Notes: generated by a model not told the origin, from the letters alone. A DNA stretch of 64,000 nt from Marinobacter bryozoorum (GCF_023156245.1 NZ_JAKZAH010000004.1:119592-183591); one strand, 5' to 3'; shown: positions 8,881 to 21,989, counted from the stretch's first letter. Numbers and translations: made by a program.

Positions 8881-9852
8881 TCAGTTGCTGGTGTCCGGGA
8901 CACCAGAATGCGGTACCAGCTCTTTTACTCGGTCAGTGAGCATCTGGTTCACTGGTGCGTCCAGCCCCAGTTCCCGGGACCGGCTGGCAACGTAGCCGTT
9001 GATGTAGTCGATTTCTGTGACGCGGCCATTCTGCACATCGCCCCGCATGGAGGAGGTATTGGCGGCGGTGTTCCGGGCGACCCGTTCGATGTCGTCCCGA
9101 AGTTCCCGGGGCGAGTGGGGGGGCAGCCCCTCGGCGGTGATCAGGTTTGCCAGTTCCTCGCACAAGGCATTGATAGAGTCCAGGAACAGCGGGGACTCCA
9201 GGATTTTACCATTGGGGCAGTCCAGCAGCGCGGTAAAGGGATTGATGCCGGCGTTGATGGCGAGCTTGCCCCACAAACGCTCAAGGATGCGCTCTTCACC
9301 CCTTACATCGAGCCCTGACGGTGACAGCTGGCGAATGATGCCGGTAACGAGGTTTGTGGCGGGCTCTGTCAGCGCGCCGATCCAGGTATACCCGCGGGCG
9401 GCGTGCACCACCTGGTCGGACACCGGGCGATTGGCGGCTTCGGTGGTGCTGGCGGCCAGTATCGGTCGTGCCGGCCATCGCGCCGCGACAGCCTGTTGGC
9501 TGCCAAGGCCATTCTGGAACAGCACCACCGGGCAGGATTCAGGAACACGCCCGATAACCTGCCCGAGGGCCTCGAGGGTATCTCCTGCCTTGGTGGTAAC
9601 CAGCAAGAGTGATACATCAGACAACGTGGTCAGCCAGGGGCGGGTAACGGCGTGCTCACGGTCTTCGCTGTCCTGGAAATGGTAGTGGAGTCTGAACGAG
9701 GACAGCGCAGAGGGGTTCCTGGGCACAAAGCCCGAAGCGGCTGGCGGCAGGCAGGCAGCCCAAAGCCTTCCCAGTGCCCCGGCGCCGAGGATGGCAATGC
9801 CGCCGCCCTCGGGCTCGGACGCTGACGGTCTGGGAGACCGCTGCGAGTTCAC
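8881..9852 (-). CDS. panE: 2-dehydropantoate 2-reductase (ketopantoate reductase)
   Basis: The protein resembles PanE, which reduces ketopantoate to pantoate with NADPH in pantothenate and coenzyme A synthesis. A Rossmann motif GAGALG sits near residue 23, the catalytic-lysine segment LWGKLAINAGINPFTAL in the middle, and the C-terminal substrate-binding segment TEIDYINGY near 285. At 323 residues it is a typical length. Start is GTG directly abutting the TAA of valS (9853), so translation is probably coupled to valS. Members of this family include paralogues with other substrates, so the exact ketoacid is less sure than the fold. Confidence 0.85.
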   Translation of the reverse strand: MNSQRSPRPSASEPEGGGIAILGAGALGRLWAACLPPAASGFVPRNPSALSSFRLHYHFQDSEDREHAVTRPWLTTLSDVSLLLVTTKAGDTLEALGQVIGRVPESCPVVLFQNGLGSQQAVAARWPARPILAASTTEAANRPVSDQVVHAARGYTWIGALTEPATNLVTGIIRQLSPSGLDVRGEERILERLWGKLAINAGINPFTALLDCPNGKILESPLFLDSINALCEELANLITAEGLPPHSPRELRDDIERVARNTAANTSSMRGDVQNGRVTEIDYINGYVASRSRELGLDAPVNQMLTDRVKELVPHSGVPDTSN

Positions 9853-12705
9853 TTACATGGCCTCGATTTCGGCGCGCTGTTCGCTCAGACGCTTCTGGCT
9901 GCCCTGGGCATCCCGGAGTTTTTCCTTCTCCTTTTCCACCACCTCGGCGGGGGCCTTGGCGGTGAACTTGTCGTTGCCCAGCTTGCCTTCCAGGCGGCCG
10001 ATTTCCTTCTCCAGGCGTTCCAGCTCCTTGTCCAGGCGCTTGAGTTCGGCTTCCTTGTCGATCAGCCCAGCCATGGGTACCAGTACTTCCATTTCGCCCA
10101 CCAGCTGGGTGGCAGACATGGGGGCCTTGTCGCCCTCGAACCATTCCAACTTCTCCAGCTTGGCCAGGGACATCAGGAACTGACGGTTCTGGTCCATACG
10201 GCGCTGGTCTTCGCCCTCGTTGCCGCGCAGCAGTACCGGAATCTGTTTGGCGGGCGAAATATTCATTTCGCCGCGAATGTTACGTACGGCAACGATAACA
10301 CCCTTCACCCACTCGATATCCGTGGCAACGTCGGCGTCCTGCTTGCTGGTATCCGGCTCCGGGAAGGGCTGCAGCATGATGCTGTCGCCACCCTTGCCGG
10401 CCAGGGGCGCAATACGCTGCCAGATTTCCTCGGTGATGTACGGCATCATCGGGTGCGCCAGGCGCAAAACGGCTTCCAGTACCCGCACCAGTGTGCGGCG
10501 AGTGCCACGCTTGGCCTCCACGCTGGCATTGTCGTCGTTCAGCACTGGCTTGGACAGTTCCAGGTACCAGTCGCAGTACTCGTTCCAGATGAACTCGTAC
10601 AGGGCATAGGCGGCCAGGTCGAAGCGGTACTGGTCCAGGTGGCGAATTACTTCGCTTTCGCAATGCTGCAGCTCACTGATGATCCAGCGGTCCGCGAGCG
10701 ACAGGTCCACTTTTTCATCGTTGACACCGCAGTCCTCACCCTCGGTATTCATCAGAACATAGCGCGCCGCGTTCCACAGCTTGTTGCAGAAGTTGCGGTA
10801 GCCTTCCAGACGCTTCATGTCCCAGTTGATGTCACGGCCGGTAGTGGCCATCGCTGCCAGGGTGAAGCGCAAGGCATCGGTACCGTGGGCGGTGATGCCC
10901 TCGGGGAATTCCTTCCTGGTGCGCTTGGCGATCTTCTCGGCGAGCTTCGGCTGCATCAGGTTGCCAGTGCGCTTTTCCAGCAGGGTGTCCAGCCCGATGC
11001 CGTCGATCATGTCCAGGGGGTCGATCACGTTGCCCTTGGACTTGGACATCTTGTCGCCGTGCTCATCCCGGATCAGGCCAGTGACATAGACGGTTTTGAA
11101 GGGAACCTGGGGGGTGCCGTCTTCATCTTTCATGAAGTGCATGGTCATCATGATCATGCGGGCTACCCAGAAGAAGATGATGTCGAAGCCGGTGACCAGG
11201 ACATCGGTCGGGTGGAAGTGCTTCAGGCGCTCGGTAATCTCCGGCCAGCCCAGGGTGCCGAAGGTCCACAGGGCGGAGCTGAACCAGGTGTCCAGCACGT
11301 CCTCGTCCTGGCTCAGCTCCAGGTCCGCTGCCAGGCTGTACTTCTGGCGCACATCGGCCTCGTCCCGGCCTACATAGATGTTGCCCTCGGCATCGTACCA
11401 GGCTGGAATCCGGTGCCCCCACCACAGCTGACGGGAGATGCACCACTCCTGGATATCCCGCATCCAGGCGAAATACATGTTCTCGTACTGCTTGGGTACG
11501 AACTGGATGCGGCCGTCTTCCACCGCTTCTATGGCAGGTTTGGCCAGGGTCTTGGCGTCCACGAACCATTGATCTGTCAGCATCGGCTCGATGATCAGGC
11601 CGGAACGGTCACCCCGGGGTACGCTCAGCACATGGTCTTCCACCTGGTGCAACAGTCCGGCAGTGTCCATGTCAGCCACAACCTGCTTACGGGCGTCTTC
11701 CCGGGTCAGGCCCGCATAGGCCTCCGGCATGGTGCCGTCGAGGTCGGTGTTCTCGGTGCCATCGGCATTGAATACCTCCGCCACGGCCCGGATGTTCGCG
11801 TCCTCGGTCATGACGTTGATCATGGGCAGGTCGTTGCGCTTGCCCACGGCATAGTCGTTGAAGTCATGGGCCGGGGTGATCTTTACGCAACCGGAACCTT
11901 TCTCCGGGTCTGCATGGTGATCAGCGACAATCGGAATGCGGCGATTTGCCAGCGGCAGCATCACGTGCTTGCCCACCAGGTGCTGGTAGCGCTCATCGTC
12001 CGGGTGGACCGCTACGGCGGTGTCCCCCAGCAAGGTTTCCGGTCGGGTGGTGGCCACCACCAGGTAGTCCTTGCCTTCTTTGGTCTGCTCGCCGTCAGCC
12101 AGCGGGTAACGCAGGTGCCAGAAGTAACCCTTCTCTTCCTTGTTTTCCACCTCCAGGTCGGAGATGGCGGTGTGCAGCTTCGGATCCCAGTTGACCAGCC
12201 GCTTGCCCCGGTACACCAGGCCATCATCGAACAGGCGGATGAACACTTCCTGCACGGCCTTGTAGAAGCCGTCGTCCATGGTGAAGCGTTCGTTGCTCCA
12301 GTCCACGGAGTTGCCCAGTCGGCGCATCTGGCCGGTGATGGTGCCGCCGGACTGTTCCTTCCACTCCCAGATGCGCTTGATAAACTCTTCCCGGCCCAGA
12401 TCGTGGCGGGTCTTGCCTTCGTCATTGGCCAGTTTGCGCTCCACCACCATCTGTGTGGCAATGCCGGCGTGGTCGGTACCCACGGTCCAGAGGGTATTGC
12501 GGCCCTGCATGCGCTTGAAGCGGGTGAGGGTATCCATGATGGTGTGCTGGAAGGCGTGGCCCATGTGCAGGCTGCCGGTCACGTTGGGTGGCGGGATGGC
12601 AATGCTGTAGGACTGTCCTTCGCCACTGGGGCGAAAATACCCCTTGGCTTCCCAGTTTTCGTACCACTGGCGCTCGATGTTTTCTGGCTGGTAGGTTTTT
12701 TCCAT
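9853..12705 (-). CDS. valS: Valyl-tRNA synthetase
   Basis: ValS charges tRNA-Val and edits mischarged threonine. The class I signatures are clear: [15 protein letters not shown] (HIGH-type) near residue 40 and [10 protein letters not shown] (KMSKS) near 550. A C-terminal charged coiled coil (about 880-945) is the tRNA-binding arm typical of bacterial ValS. The ATG at 12705 gives 950 residues, matching the family; the only longer start is a TTG at 12738. Gene order pepA-holC-valS is conserved in many gammaproteobacteria. It is separated from holC by 171 bases without a visible gene, and runs directly into panE. Confidence 0.96.
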   Translation of the reverse strand: MEKTYQPENIERQWYENWEAKGYFRPSGEGQSYSIAIPPPNVTGSLHMGHAFQHTIMDTLTRFKRMQGRNTLWTVGTDHAGIATQMVVERKLANDEGKTRHDLGREEFIKRIWEWKEQSGGTITGQMRRLGNSVDWSNERFTMDDGFYKAVQEVFIRLFDDGLVYRGKRLVNWDPKLHTAISDLEVENKEEKGYFWHLRYPLADGEQTKEGKDYLVVATTRPETLLGDTAVAVHPDDERYQHLVGKHVMLPLANRRIPIVADHHADPEKGSGCVKITPAHDFNDYAVGKRNDLPMINVMTEDANIRAVAEVFNADGTENTDLDGTMPEAYAGLTREDARKQVVADMDTAGLLHQVEDHVLSVPRGDRSGLIIEPMLTDQWFVDAKTLAKPAIEAVEDGRIQFVPKQYENMYFAWMRDIQEWCISRQLWWGHRIPAWYDAEGNIYVGRDEADVRQKYSLAADLELSQDEDVLDTWFSSALWTFGTLGWPEITERLKHFHPTDVLVTGFDIIFFWVARMIMMTMHFMKDEDGTPQVPFKTVYVTGLIRDEHGDKMSKSKGNVIDPLDMIDGIGLDTLLEKRTGNLMQPKLAEKIAKRTRKEFPEGITAHGTDALRFTLAAMATTGRDINWDMKRLEGYRNFCNKLWNAARYVLMNTEGEDCGVNDEKVDLSLADRWIISELQHCESEVIRHLDQYRFDLAAYALYEFIWNEYCDWYLELSKPVLNDDNASVEAKRGTRRTLVRVLEAVLRLAHPMMPYITEEIWQRIAPLAGKGGDSIMLQPFPEPDTSKQDADVATDIEWVKGVIVAVRNIRGEMNISPAKQIPVLLRGNEGEDQRRMDQNRQFLMSLAKLEKLEWFEGDKAPMSATQLVGEMEVLVPMAGLIDKEAELKRLDKELERLEKEIGRLEGKLGNDKFTAKAPAEVVEKEKEKLRDAQGSQKRLSEQRAEIEAM

Positions 12706-12876
12706 GGATCTGCTGGTGACCGTTTGGTTGATTCGCAAGGGAAAATGAGAGCGTCTGATTATACATTGTCGTGGGGGATGCAGCGAACTTAGACGCCTGG
12801 TTCAAGGGCTGAGTGCAAGGCCGAAGTTTTCGAGGGTCCGCCCGCCCGGGCACCTGGAACAGGGTAAGCCGCTGCG

Positions 12877-13365
12877 TTATCGCCGGCTCTTCCGCTGATC
12901 ATGTACCTTCGGCTCAATCCCCAGGGTTCTCAGTTGCCGGAAGTGGGACCGGGCACTATTCAGAACCTCGGGGTCGTTGTGGGCCACCAGGGCCAGGCGT
13001 TTGAAACGGTCAGCGTCCGCAGGCAGCTTCGATGACAGAATCACCACCGTGTCCCAGTCATCCGCCGCCGGCTCACAGAGCAAGATACCCACCGGGTCCG
13101 AACACCGGGTGGTGGCGTCCGGAACGATGCTGTGGGGAATAAACGCGTCCGGCATGAACGTCCACAACAGGTCGTCCAGTTCCTCGGCCTGATTGTGCTG
13201 GTCGCAAACGACGCACACCCTGTCACCCTGCTGCCAGGCCTTGTCCACCAGGCGGACCGCGTGGAGATTGCGGTCCGCTGGTGTGGCCCCGGCCAGGATA
13301 TGGAACCAGTAGGACCTGGCCTGACCCGCTTCGGGGCGGGGGGCTGCGCCGTTACTTTCCGGCAT
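12877..13365 (-). CDS. holC: DNA polymerase III chi subunit
   Basis: HolC (chi) is the clamp-loader accessory subunit that contacts SSB and, via psi, links the polymerase III holoenzyme to single-stranded DNA. The 162-residue protein begins with a poorly conserved Pro/Ala-rich extension of about 15 residues, then shows RSYWFHIL, the [19 protein letters not shown] segment and the FIPHSI motif of the family. It is slightly longer than the roughly 147 residues of enteric HolC. Its ATG lies inside pepA, overlapping the pepA 3' end by 14 bases, as expected for the conserved pepA-holC-valS unit. Confidence 0.92.
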   Translation of the reverse strand: MPESNGAAPRPEAGQARSYWFHILAGATPADRNLHAVRLVDKAWQQGDRVCVVCDQHNQAEELDDLLWTFMPDAFIPHSIVPDATTRCSDPVGILLCEPAADDWDTVVILSSKLPADADRFKRLALVAHNDPEVLNSARSHFRQLRTLGIEPKVHDQRKSRR

Positions 13366-14845
13366 GGGACATCAGGTAATCCATCAGCAGGGGAACGGGC
13401 CGCCCGGTAGCACCTTTGGCCTTGCCGGAGTTCCAGGCGGTGCCGGCGATGTCCAGGTGTGCCCAGCGGTATTCCTTCGCAAACCGTGACAGGAAACAGG
13501 CCGCTGTGATGGTGCCTGCCGGACGGCCGCCGATGTTCTGCATATCGGCGAAGTTGCTGTCCAGCTGGCTCTGGTATTCGTCCCACAGGGGCAGGCGCCA
13601 GGCCCGGTCACCTGCCCGTTCGCCAGCGGCCAGGAGGTCGTCAGCCAGTTCGTCGTTGTTGGACAGCAACCCGGTGGCATGGTGGCCCAGGGCGATGATG
13701 CAGGCGCCAGTCAGGGTGGCCATGTCCACCACCACTTCCGGGTTGTACTTCTTTACATAGGTGAGGGCATCGCACAGCACCAGGCGGCCTTCGGCGTCGG
13801 TGTTCAGGATCTCAATGGTCTGGCCGGACATGGAGGTAACGATGTCACCCGGGCGGGTGGCGGTGCCGCTGGGCATGTTCTCGGCGGCGGCGACAACGGC
13901 CACCACGTTGATTTTCGGCTTTGATTCAGCGATGGCCTGCATGGTGCCGAAGACGGCTGCGGCGCCACCCATATCGTACTTCATCTCGTCCATCCCTTCG
14001 CCCGGCTTGAGGCTGATGCCGCCAGTATCGAAGGTGATGCCCTTGCCCACGAGCACGTAGGGCTTGTCCTTTGACTTGCCGCCCTTGTATTCCATGACGA
14101 TCAGGCGGGCGGGCTGGGCGCTGCCGGCGGAAACAGACAGCAGGCTGTTCATGCCCAGCTTCTTCATCTGCTTTTCGTCCAGCACCTCGGTCTTGATAAC
14201 GTCGTGTTCCTTGGCAAGCTGCTGCGCCCTTTCGGCCAGCCAGGTGGGGTGACAGACGTTGGGCGGGGTGTTGCCCAGGTCGCGGGTGAAGTTCATGCCG
14301 CGGCCGGTGGCCAGGCCGAGGTTGAAGGCATCCTTGAGGGCTTTGCCGGCGCCGGAGGCGACAACGGTGACCTTTGCCAGCTTGCGCTTGGCCGGCTGCT
14401 CACTCTTGAAGCCGGTGAAGGCGTAGAGCTGTTCTTCCAGGGTGCGCCCGATCAGGCGGAGCTTGCTGGCTTCGGAGGTCACTGCGTCGTCACCATTGAG
14501 TGGTGTATCAGCAAGGGCGATGACAGCATTCCTGGCGGCGCCATCTTTCAACACCGTGGCCATGGCAATCAGCGCCTTGCGGTAATCCGCAGGCTTGCGG
14601 TCCTTGTCAGCGCCGGTGCCAACCACCAGCACCCGGCTCCAGGGGGCGTCGTTCACCGGAAGCATCAGGGTGGAGCCGGCCTTGCCAGTCAGGTCGCCGT
14701 TCTTTTGCAGGGCCTTCAGTTGCCCTCCCAGGGCCTCGTCTGCCTGGGTGGTGCTGGCCGGCCAGTCGCCTTTTTCGGGGACGGCCACGACCAGGCAATC
14801 GGTTCTGGAACTGCTGAGGGCTTTGCTGCTGAGCGTGAAATTCAT
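13352..14845 (-). CDS. pepA: Leucyl aminopeptidase (M17 family)
   Basis: PepA is a hexameric two-metal exopeptidase that removes N-terminal residues; in enteric bacteria it also binds DNA in plasmid resolution and carAB control. The 497-residue protein has the M17 signature NTDAEGRL (about 347-354), metal ligands in the KGITFDTGG block (about 268-276) and the MKYDMGGAA segment. Length is normal. It heads the reverse-strand pepA-holC-valS cluster and is divergent from lptF across about 220 bases, the same arrangement as in Pseudomonas and Escherichia coli. Confidence 0.96.
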   Translation of the reverse strand: MNFTLSSKALSSSRTDCLVVAVPEKGDWPASTTQADEALGGQLKALQKNGDLTGKAGSTLMLPVNDAPWSRVLVVGTGADKDRKPADYRKALIAMATVLKDGAARNAVIALADTPLNGDDAVTSEASKLRLIGRTLEEQLYAFTGFKSEQPAKRKLAKVTVVASGAGKALKDAFNLGLATGRGMNFTRDLGNTPPNVCHPTWLAERAQQLAKEHDVIKTEVLDEKQMKKLGMNSLLSVSAGSAQPARLIVMEYKGGKSKDKPYVLVGKGITFDTGGISLKPGEGMDEMKYDMGGAAAVFGTMQAIAESKPKINVVAVVAAAENMPSGTATRPGDIVTSMSGQTIEILNTDAEGRLVLCDALTYVKKYNPEVVVDMATLTGACIIALGHHATGLLSNNDELADDLLAAGERAGDRAWRLPLWDEYQSQLDSNFADMQNIGGRPAGTITAACFLSRFAKEYRWAHLDIAGTAWNSGKAKGATGRPVPLLMDYLMSHAGK

Positions 14846-15067
14846 GGCAACTCCTGAGTGTCATTGGCAGGTGCCGGAGGCACCGGGATTGAATCAATGC
14901 TTATAGCATCGGGGTCTGGTGCCGATTTATCAAGCGGGTAGCTGCAATTCGCGCGGCTGCGCGGGGCCGCCGGAATCTGTGCCGTACCCTGTCATTTGGA
15001 AGCGAGGTTCCATAGAATAGCGCGCATCAGACGGGACACTAGCCCTGCAAGCCCTGAGAGGCCGTTC

Positions 15068-16177
15068 TTGAGTATCATCTTTCGTTATCTGACCCGCCAG
15101 ACCCTGACCACCATGGCCGCCGTTTCCGGCGTGTTGTTGCTGGTGTTCATGAGCGGGCGCTTTATCAAGTACCTGGCAGAAGCTGCCGCCGGTGAATTGT
15201 CCGGTGATGTGCTGTTTGCCATCATGGCCTACCGCTTTCCCGGCTTCCTGGAACTGATCCTGCCGCTGGGCTTTTTTATTGGCATCCTGCTGGCCTACGG
15301 CCGTATGTACCTCGAAAGCGAAATGACCGTTCTGTTTGCTTGCGGGGTCAGCGACCGCCAGGTGCTCGGGCATACGCTGATCGCCGGCTTTGTGGTGATG
15401 CTTCTGGTCGGTGCCATGAGCCTGTGGATTACGCCCTGGGGCATGAAGAACGTCGAGCGCATCTTTGACGAGCAGAGCCAGGCGACGGAATTCGAAATGC
15501 TGGCCCCGGGGCGCTTCCAGAGCCTGGAGTCGGGGGGGCGCGTTACCTACACCGAGTCCCTCAGTGACGACAAGCTAAGGCTGCAGGGGGTTTTCATGGC
15601 CGAGTATTCCGAGGCTGACCAGTCCCTGAGCCTGGTGGTGGCGGAAGAAGGCTCGCAGTTTATTGACGACGACACAGGCAGCCGTTTCCTGGTGCTTGAG
15701 CAGGGGGCCCGCTTCCAGGGATTGCCCGGTGAGCTGGACTACGACGTTACCGAGTTTGAGGCCTATGGCCTGAAGGTCGCTGAATCGGCGGTCCTGGGCA
15801 GTGAGGACGAGGAGGGTATGTCGACCCTGGCGCTGATGCGCTCGGACGACCCTGAGCTGCGGGCACTGCTGCACTGGCGCTTCTCGTTACCGCTGATTGT
15901 GCCGGTCGTGACCCTGCTGGCGGTCCGGCTCAGTCGGGTGAATCCGCGCCAGGGTCGCTTTTTCCATCTGCTGCCGGCCATGATGATTTACATCCTGTAC
16001 CTCGGTCTGCTGATTGTCGCCCGGGACGCACTGGCCTCTGGTCGTGTGCCGGAGTGGATCGGTATGGCCTGGGTGCACCTGTTGTTCCTTGGTCTTGGCC
16101 TGTGGCTGCAATTTGGTCCCGCCTGGGGACGCAAACGTCGGCTCGAGCGCGAGGGGGGTGTCCGTGCGGATACTTGA
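15068..16177 (+). CDS. lptF: LPS export ABC transporter permease LptF
   Basis: LptF is one of two inner-membrane permeases of the LptBFG transporter that extracts lipopolysaccharide and feeds it to the LptC-A-DE bridge. The protein has three N-terminal membrane segments, a large periplasmic beta-jellyroll region (about 125-260) and three C-terminal segments. The start is taken as TTG at 15068 (MSIIFRYLTRQ), because GAGAGG lies 6 bases upstream and the N-terminus then matches family members; it gives 369 residues. Longer in-frame starts add an unrelated basic stretch. Its end overlaps lptG by 14 bases. Confidence 0.92.
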   Translation: MSIIFRYLTRQTLTTMAAVSGVLLLVFMSGRFIKYLAEAAAGELSGDVLFAIMAYRFPGFLELILPLGFFIGILLAYGRMYLESEMTVLFACGVSDRQVLGHTLIAGFVVMLLVGAMSLWITPWGMKNVERIFDEQSQATEFEMLAPGRFQSLESGGRVTYTESLSDDKLRLQGVFMAEYSEADQSLSLVVAEEGSQFIDDDTGSRFLVLEQGARFQGLPGELDYDVTEFEAYGLKVAESAVLGSEDEEGMSTLALMRSDDPELRALLHWRFSLPLIVPVVTLLAVRLSRVNPRQGRFFHLLPAMMIYILYLGLLIVARDALASGRVPEWIGMAWVHLLFLGLGLWLQFGPAWGRKRRLEREGGVRADT

Positions 16178-17225
16178 TCGCTACATCATGGGCAATGTCG
16201 GCGGCGCCATCTTCCTGGTCATGATGGTAGTGTTGTCGCTGGATGTGGTGTTTGGTTACATCGCGGAGCTGGAAGACGTGCGGGCGGATTACCAGGCGCT
16301 GGAGGCAGCCTTGTTTATGCTGTTGACCCTGCCCCGCCGAATCTACGATTACCTTCCGCTGGGGGCCTTTATGGGGTGCCTGGTGGGTCTTGGGGCCATG
16401 GCCAGTTCGTCGGAACTCACCGTTATCCGGGCAGCCGGTGTGTCCATTCGCCGTATCGTCTGGTCCTCGATGAAACCGGCCCTGGTGGTGGTACTGATCG
16501 GGCTGGTTATTGGTGAGTACGTGGCTCCGCCCGCCGAGCGGCTGGCCCAGAGCCAGAAGGCCGTTGCCCGGGGTGGCGACGGCAATATTGCGAATGCCGA
16601 GGGGGTCTGGCACCGAGAAGGGGACACCTTTATACACCTTAATGCGGTCACGCCTGACGGCAACCTCCAGGGCGTGGCCCTGTTCAGAATGGATGACGAC
16701 CGCTGGCTCGCGTCCGCGAGCTTTGCTCGCACCGCGACGTTCCAGGGTGATCACTGGCTGTTGCAGGATATCAGGCGGACACGGATATCACGGGAAGGTA
16801 CCGAACGAGAGGTCAGTACGGAAGAGCGGTGGGAGAGTGGACTGACGCCCGACGTACTGAGTGTTTTGGTGGTGAAGCCAGAGAACTTGCCGCTGACCGG
16901 TCTGTATACCTACGCCCGCTACCTGGATCAGCAGGGGCTGACTTCCGCGCAATACTGGCTGGCGTTCTGGAAGAAAGTGCTGATGCCAGTGGGTACCGCG
17001 GTGATGGTGATCGTGGCGATCTCGTTCATCTTCGGTCCGCTCAGGTCCGTGACAATGGGGTTCCGGGTCTTCACTGGTCTTATTGTAGGGCTGCTGTTCA
17101 AGTACATGCAGGACCTGCTGGGGCCCATGAGCGTGGTGTTCGGCTTCAACCCGGTGCTGGCCATCCTGGTCCCCATCGTGATCAACGGGCTTATTGGTGC
17201 CTGGCTGATGCGCCGCGCAGGGTAA
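16164..17225 (+). CDS. lptG: LPS export ABC transporter permease LptG
   Basis: LptG pairs with LptF in the LPS-extracting ABC transporter. The 353-residue protein starts with the expected MRILDRYIMGNV membrane-anchor sequence from a GTG at 16164, preceded by a GAGGGGGG run; further hydrophobic segments lie near 12-35, 60-80 and 100-120 and in the last 90 residues, with the periplasmic jellyroll (about 130-250) between. Overlap with lptF argues for coupled translation. The stop is 17 bases from the convergent RDD gene. The ATPase gene lptB is not in the window, as usual. Confidence 0.93.
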   Translation: MRILDRYIMGNVGGAIFLVMMVVLSLDVVFGYIAELEDVRADYQALEAALFMLLTLPRRIYDYLPLGAFMGCLVGLGAMASSSELTVIRAAGVSIRRIVWSSMKPALVVVLIGLVIGEYVAPPAERLAQSQKAVARGGDGNIANAEGVWHREGDTFIHLNAVTPDGNLQGVALFRMDDDRWLASASFARTATFQGDHWLLQDIRRTRISREGTEREVSTEERWESGLTPDVLSVLVVKPENLPLTGLYTYARYLDQQGLTSAQYWLAFWKKVLMPVGTAVMVIVAISFIFGPLRSVTMGFRVFTGLIVGLLFKYMQDLLGPMSVVFGFNPVLAILVPIVINGLIGAWLMRRAG

Positions 17226-17242
17226 GGGGAGGCGCAGCAGGC

Positions 17243-17785
17243 TCAGGCCTGCTTGCGGACCTCCTTGGGCACGTGGACAACCACGCTGCCGGAAACCCGG
17301 TCTGTCACGGAAAGGCCGTTGATGGGAGAGAAGAGCGCGACAATTAACGGTACTGTCAGGAAAAGGGTAACCGGGCCAAGGTAATAACCGGCCACCAGGG
17401 CGATAAAGATGGCCACAGCGGCGGTGCCATAACGGAGCAGGGCCTGGGTCCAGCTGACGGATGTGCCGTCCAGGTTCTCGATGCGGATGCGCCACACCTG
17501 CATGCCGAGGGTTTGACCAATACGGGTCCAGAAGTAGGCAAAGAACAGGTAGAGCACCAGGAACAGGACAAAGGTCAGCCCGGGATCGCCGGACAGTTCG
17601 CCTGCTTCAGCCATTTGTTCGTACTTGTCCCAACCAGTCAGCCAGCCGGCGAGCATGGTATAGAGCCATGTGGCGACCAATAGCACCGCAATACTGATCA
17701 GGCCGTCGTAGATAATGGCAAGGGCACGCTTCAGCGCAGTGGCGGGCGGAAAGAGTTCCTCGGCGTCGTGAAAGCGTCGCGGCAT
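17243..17785 (-). CDS. RDD family integral membrane protein
   Basis: A 180-residue membrane protein with the RDD domain: the LKRALAIIYDGLI segment near residue 20 supplies the conserved arginine and aspartate, and the later GMQVWRIRI block is characteristic. Three or four hydrophobic segments (about 27-50, 72-92, 120-155) are visible. Members have been proposed as small-molecule or ion transporters, but no function can be assigned. The ATG at 17785 has AGGAGA at ideal spacing; the longer frame to 17854 lacks one. It is divergent from alaS and convergent with lptG. Confidence 0.85.
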   Translation of the reverse strand: MPRRFHDAEELFPPATALKRALAIIYDGLISIAVLLVATWLYTMLAGWLTGWDKYEQMAEAGELSGDPGLTFVLFLVLYLFFAYFWTRIGQTLGMQVWRIRIENLDGTSVSWTQALLRYGTAAVAIFIALVAGYYLGPVTLFLTVPLIVALFSPINGLSVTDRVSGSVVVHVPKEVRKQA

Positions 17786-17882
17786 GGGGTCTCCTGGGCG
17801 GGTTGTACGTTTTTCCTGATTTTCAGCGTGTGCTAGAGTAGCCGATTTGCACACGCATGTAAGTATCCGACTTCAATCGTGG

Positions 17883-17908
17883 ACCCGCCGCCTTCTTCGG
17901 CGGGTTTC
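17883..17908 (+). terminator. GC-rich hairpin in the alaS leader
   Basis: An 8-bp perfect stem ACCCGCCG / CGGCGGGT (17883-17890 with 17898-17905) and a 7-base loop are followed by a short T run, 21 bases before the alaS ATG. It looks like a weak intrinsic terminator. As the gene upstream is on the other strand, it may act as an attenuator or a structured 5' leader of alaS. Confidence 0.4.
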
Positions 17909-17928
17909 TGGAAAGGTATCAAAGGTCT

Positions 17929-20559
<2,631 letters not shown>

Positions 20560-20612
20560 ACCCGACACAGTAAGTGCATTTAGGCTACTGTCATCTGCCG
20601 GTGAAGTAGAGG

Positions 20613-20618
20613 TATAAT
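20613..20618 (+). promoter_or_regulatory. Candidate lysC promoter -10 element
   Basis: TATAAT matches the sigma-70 -10 consensus exactly and lies 54 bases past the alaS stop. The -35 is weak: CTGTCA (20588-20593) at 19-bp spacing or TGTCAT at 18. If used, transcription would start near 20625 and leave a lysC leader of about 130 bases containing two hairpins. Confidence 0.5.
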
Positions 20619-20633
20619 TTCGCGATTTTTCGG

Positions 20634-20700
20634 CCGGGCACCCCTTGTGGTGCCCGGTGTCTGTTTTGGGAAGACCTGCCACCGGATTGGGCTGGCAGGT
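20634..20700 (+). other. Two stable hairpins in the lysC leader
   Basis: Hairpin 1 pairs CCGGGCACC (20634-20642) with GGTGCCCGG (20649-20657), 9 bp with a 6-base loop, and is followed after 6 bases by TTTT (20664-20667). Hairpin 2 pairs ACCTGCCA (20674-20681) with TGGCAGGT (20693-20700). The first may end alaS transcripts; together they may form a regulated lysC leader. The region is too short for the known lysine riboswitch. Confidence 0.45.
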
Positions 20701-20756
20701 TACTGGTTATCCCCCCGGGGTACGACAGGTGCCCCGCCAGGAAATTTGGGAAGATC

Positions 20757-21989
20757 ATGGCACTGCTGGTTCAGAAATTCGGAGGTACGTCCGTCGGCTC
20801 CACCGACCGGATAGAAGCCGTCGCGGAGAAGGTGTGCCGGTTCCGCGAACAGGGGCATGATGTCGTCGTTGTGGTTTCCGCCATGAGTGGTGAGACCAAC
20901 CGCCTGATCGCCCTTGCGAACGATATTATGGAATCACCTACGCCCCGGGAGATGGACGTTCTTGTGTCCACCGGCGAACAGGTAACCATTGCGTTGCTGT
21001 CGATGGCGCTTCAGAAGCGGGGCTGTGATGCGCGCTCCTATACCGGAGCCCAGGTCCGTATCCGCACCGACAGTTCTCATACCAAGGCGCGAATCCAGGA
21101 AATCGACGAGCACAACATGCGGGGTGACCTGGACAAAGGTCGGGTGGTTGTGGTCGCCGGATTCCAGGGTGTGGACGAGAACGGCAATATCACCACCCTG
21201 GGGCGTGGCGGTTCCGATACTACCGCTGTGGCCCTGGCGGCTGCCTTGAAAGCGGATGAGTGCCAGATCTATACAGACGTAGATGGGGTATACACCACCG
21301 ACCCGCGGGTCGTGGACTCAGCGCGCCGCCTTGATCGTATTACCTTTGAAGAAATGCTTGAAATGGCGAGCCTTGGCTCCAAGGTTCTGCAGATACGGGC
21401 CGTCGAATTCGCCGGCAAGTACAATGTTCCGTTGCGGGTGCTATCCTCCTTTGAGGAAGGCGAGGGCACCCTGATTACCTTTGAGGATGATAACGCCATG
21501 GAACAACCGGTTGTTTCCGGAATTGCCTTTAACCGAGACGAAGCCAAGCTGACCATTGCCGGTGTGCCTGATACACCGGGTGTAGCGCTGCGTATATTGA
21601 AACCGGTAAGCGAAGCGAACATCGAAGTGGACATGATTGTCCAGAACGTCGGCGCGGATAACCAGACAGACTTCACCTTCACTGTGCATCGCAATGATCT
21701 CCGTCGCACCCGGGCGATCCTGGATCAATTGGCGAACGAGCTGGGCGCCCGTGAAGTGAATGGTGACGACGCGATCGCCAAGGTGAGTATTGTCGGTGTT
21801 GGTATGCGCTCCCATGCCGGGGTGGCGACTCGTATGTTTGAGGCGCTCTCCAACGAAGGCATCAATATTCGTATGATCTCCACCTCTGAAATCAAGGTAT
21901 CGGTGGTGATCGATGAAAAGTATCTTGAGCTGGCAGTCAGGGCGCTTCACAGTGCGTTTGACTTGCATAAGGCCGAGACAGAGGCCTGA
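20757..21989 (+). CDS. lysC: Aspartate kinase
   Basis: Aspartokinase phosphorylates L-aspartate at the entry of lysine, threonine, methionine and diaminopimelate synthesis. The 410-residue protein has the kinase motif KFGGTSVG (residues 7-14), the GRGGSDTTA block (about 150) and two C-terminal ACT domains (about 265-405) that normally bind lysine and threonine for feedback control. The length matches the ACT-regulated alpha-type enzyme of Pseudomonas rather than the 449-residue E. coli LysC. The start has GGGAAG upstream. Neighbours alaS and csrA fit the conserved cluster; the leader contains hairpins. Confidence 0.95.
   Translation: MALLVQKFGGTSVGSTDRIEAVAEKVCRFREQGHDVVVVVSAMSGETNRLIALANDIMESPTPREMDVLVSTGEQVTIALLSMALQKRGCDARSYTGAQVRIRTDSSHTKARIQEIDEHNMRGDLDKGRVVVVAGFQGVDENGNITTLGRGGSDTTAVALAAALKADECQIYTDVDGVYTTDPRVVDSARRLDRITFEEMLEMASLGSKVLQIRAVEFAGKYNVPLRVLSSFEEGEGTLITFEDDNAMEQPVVSGIAFNRDEAKLTIAGVPDTPGVALRILKPVSEANIEVDMIVQNVGADNQTDFTFTVHRNDLRRTRAILDQLANELGAREVNGDDAIAKVSIVGVGMRSHAGVATRMFEALSNEGINIRMISTSEIKVSVVIDEKYLELAVRALHSAFDLHKAETEA

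Noticed and set aside
10453..12792. A 779-codon open frame antisense to valS
   Set aside because: It mirrors the codon bias of valS in a GC-rich genome, has no ribosome site or recognisable domain, and valS is unambiguous.
20560..20756. Lysine riboswitch upstream of lysC
   Set aside because: The leader is too short and has two simple hairpins, not the five-arm junction.
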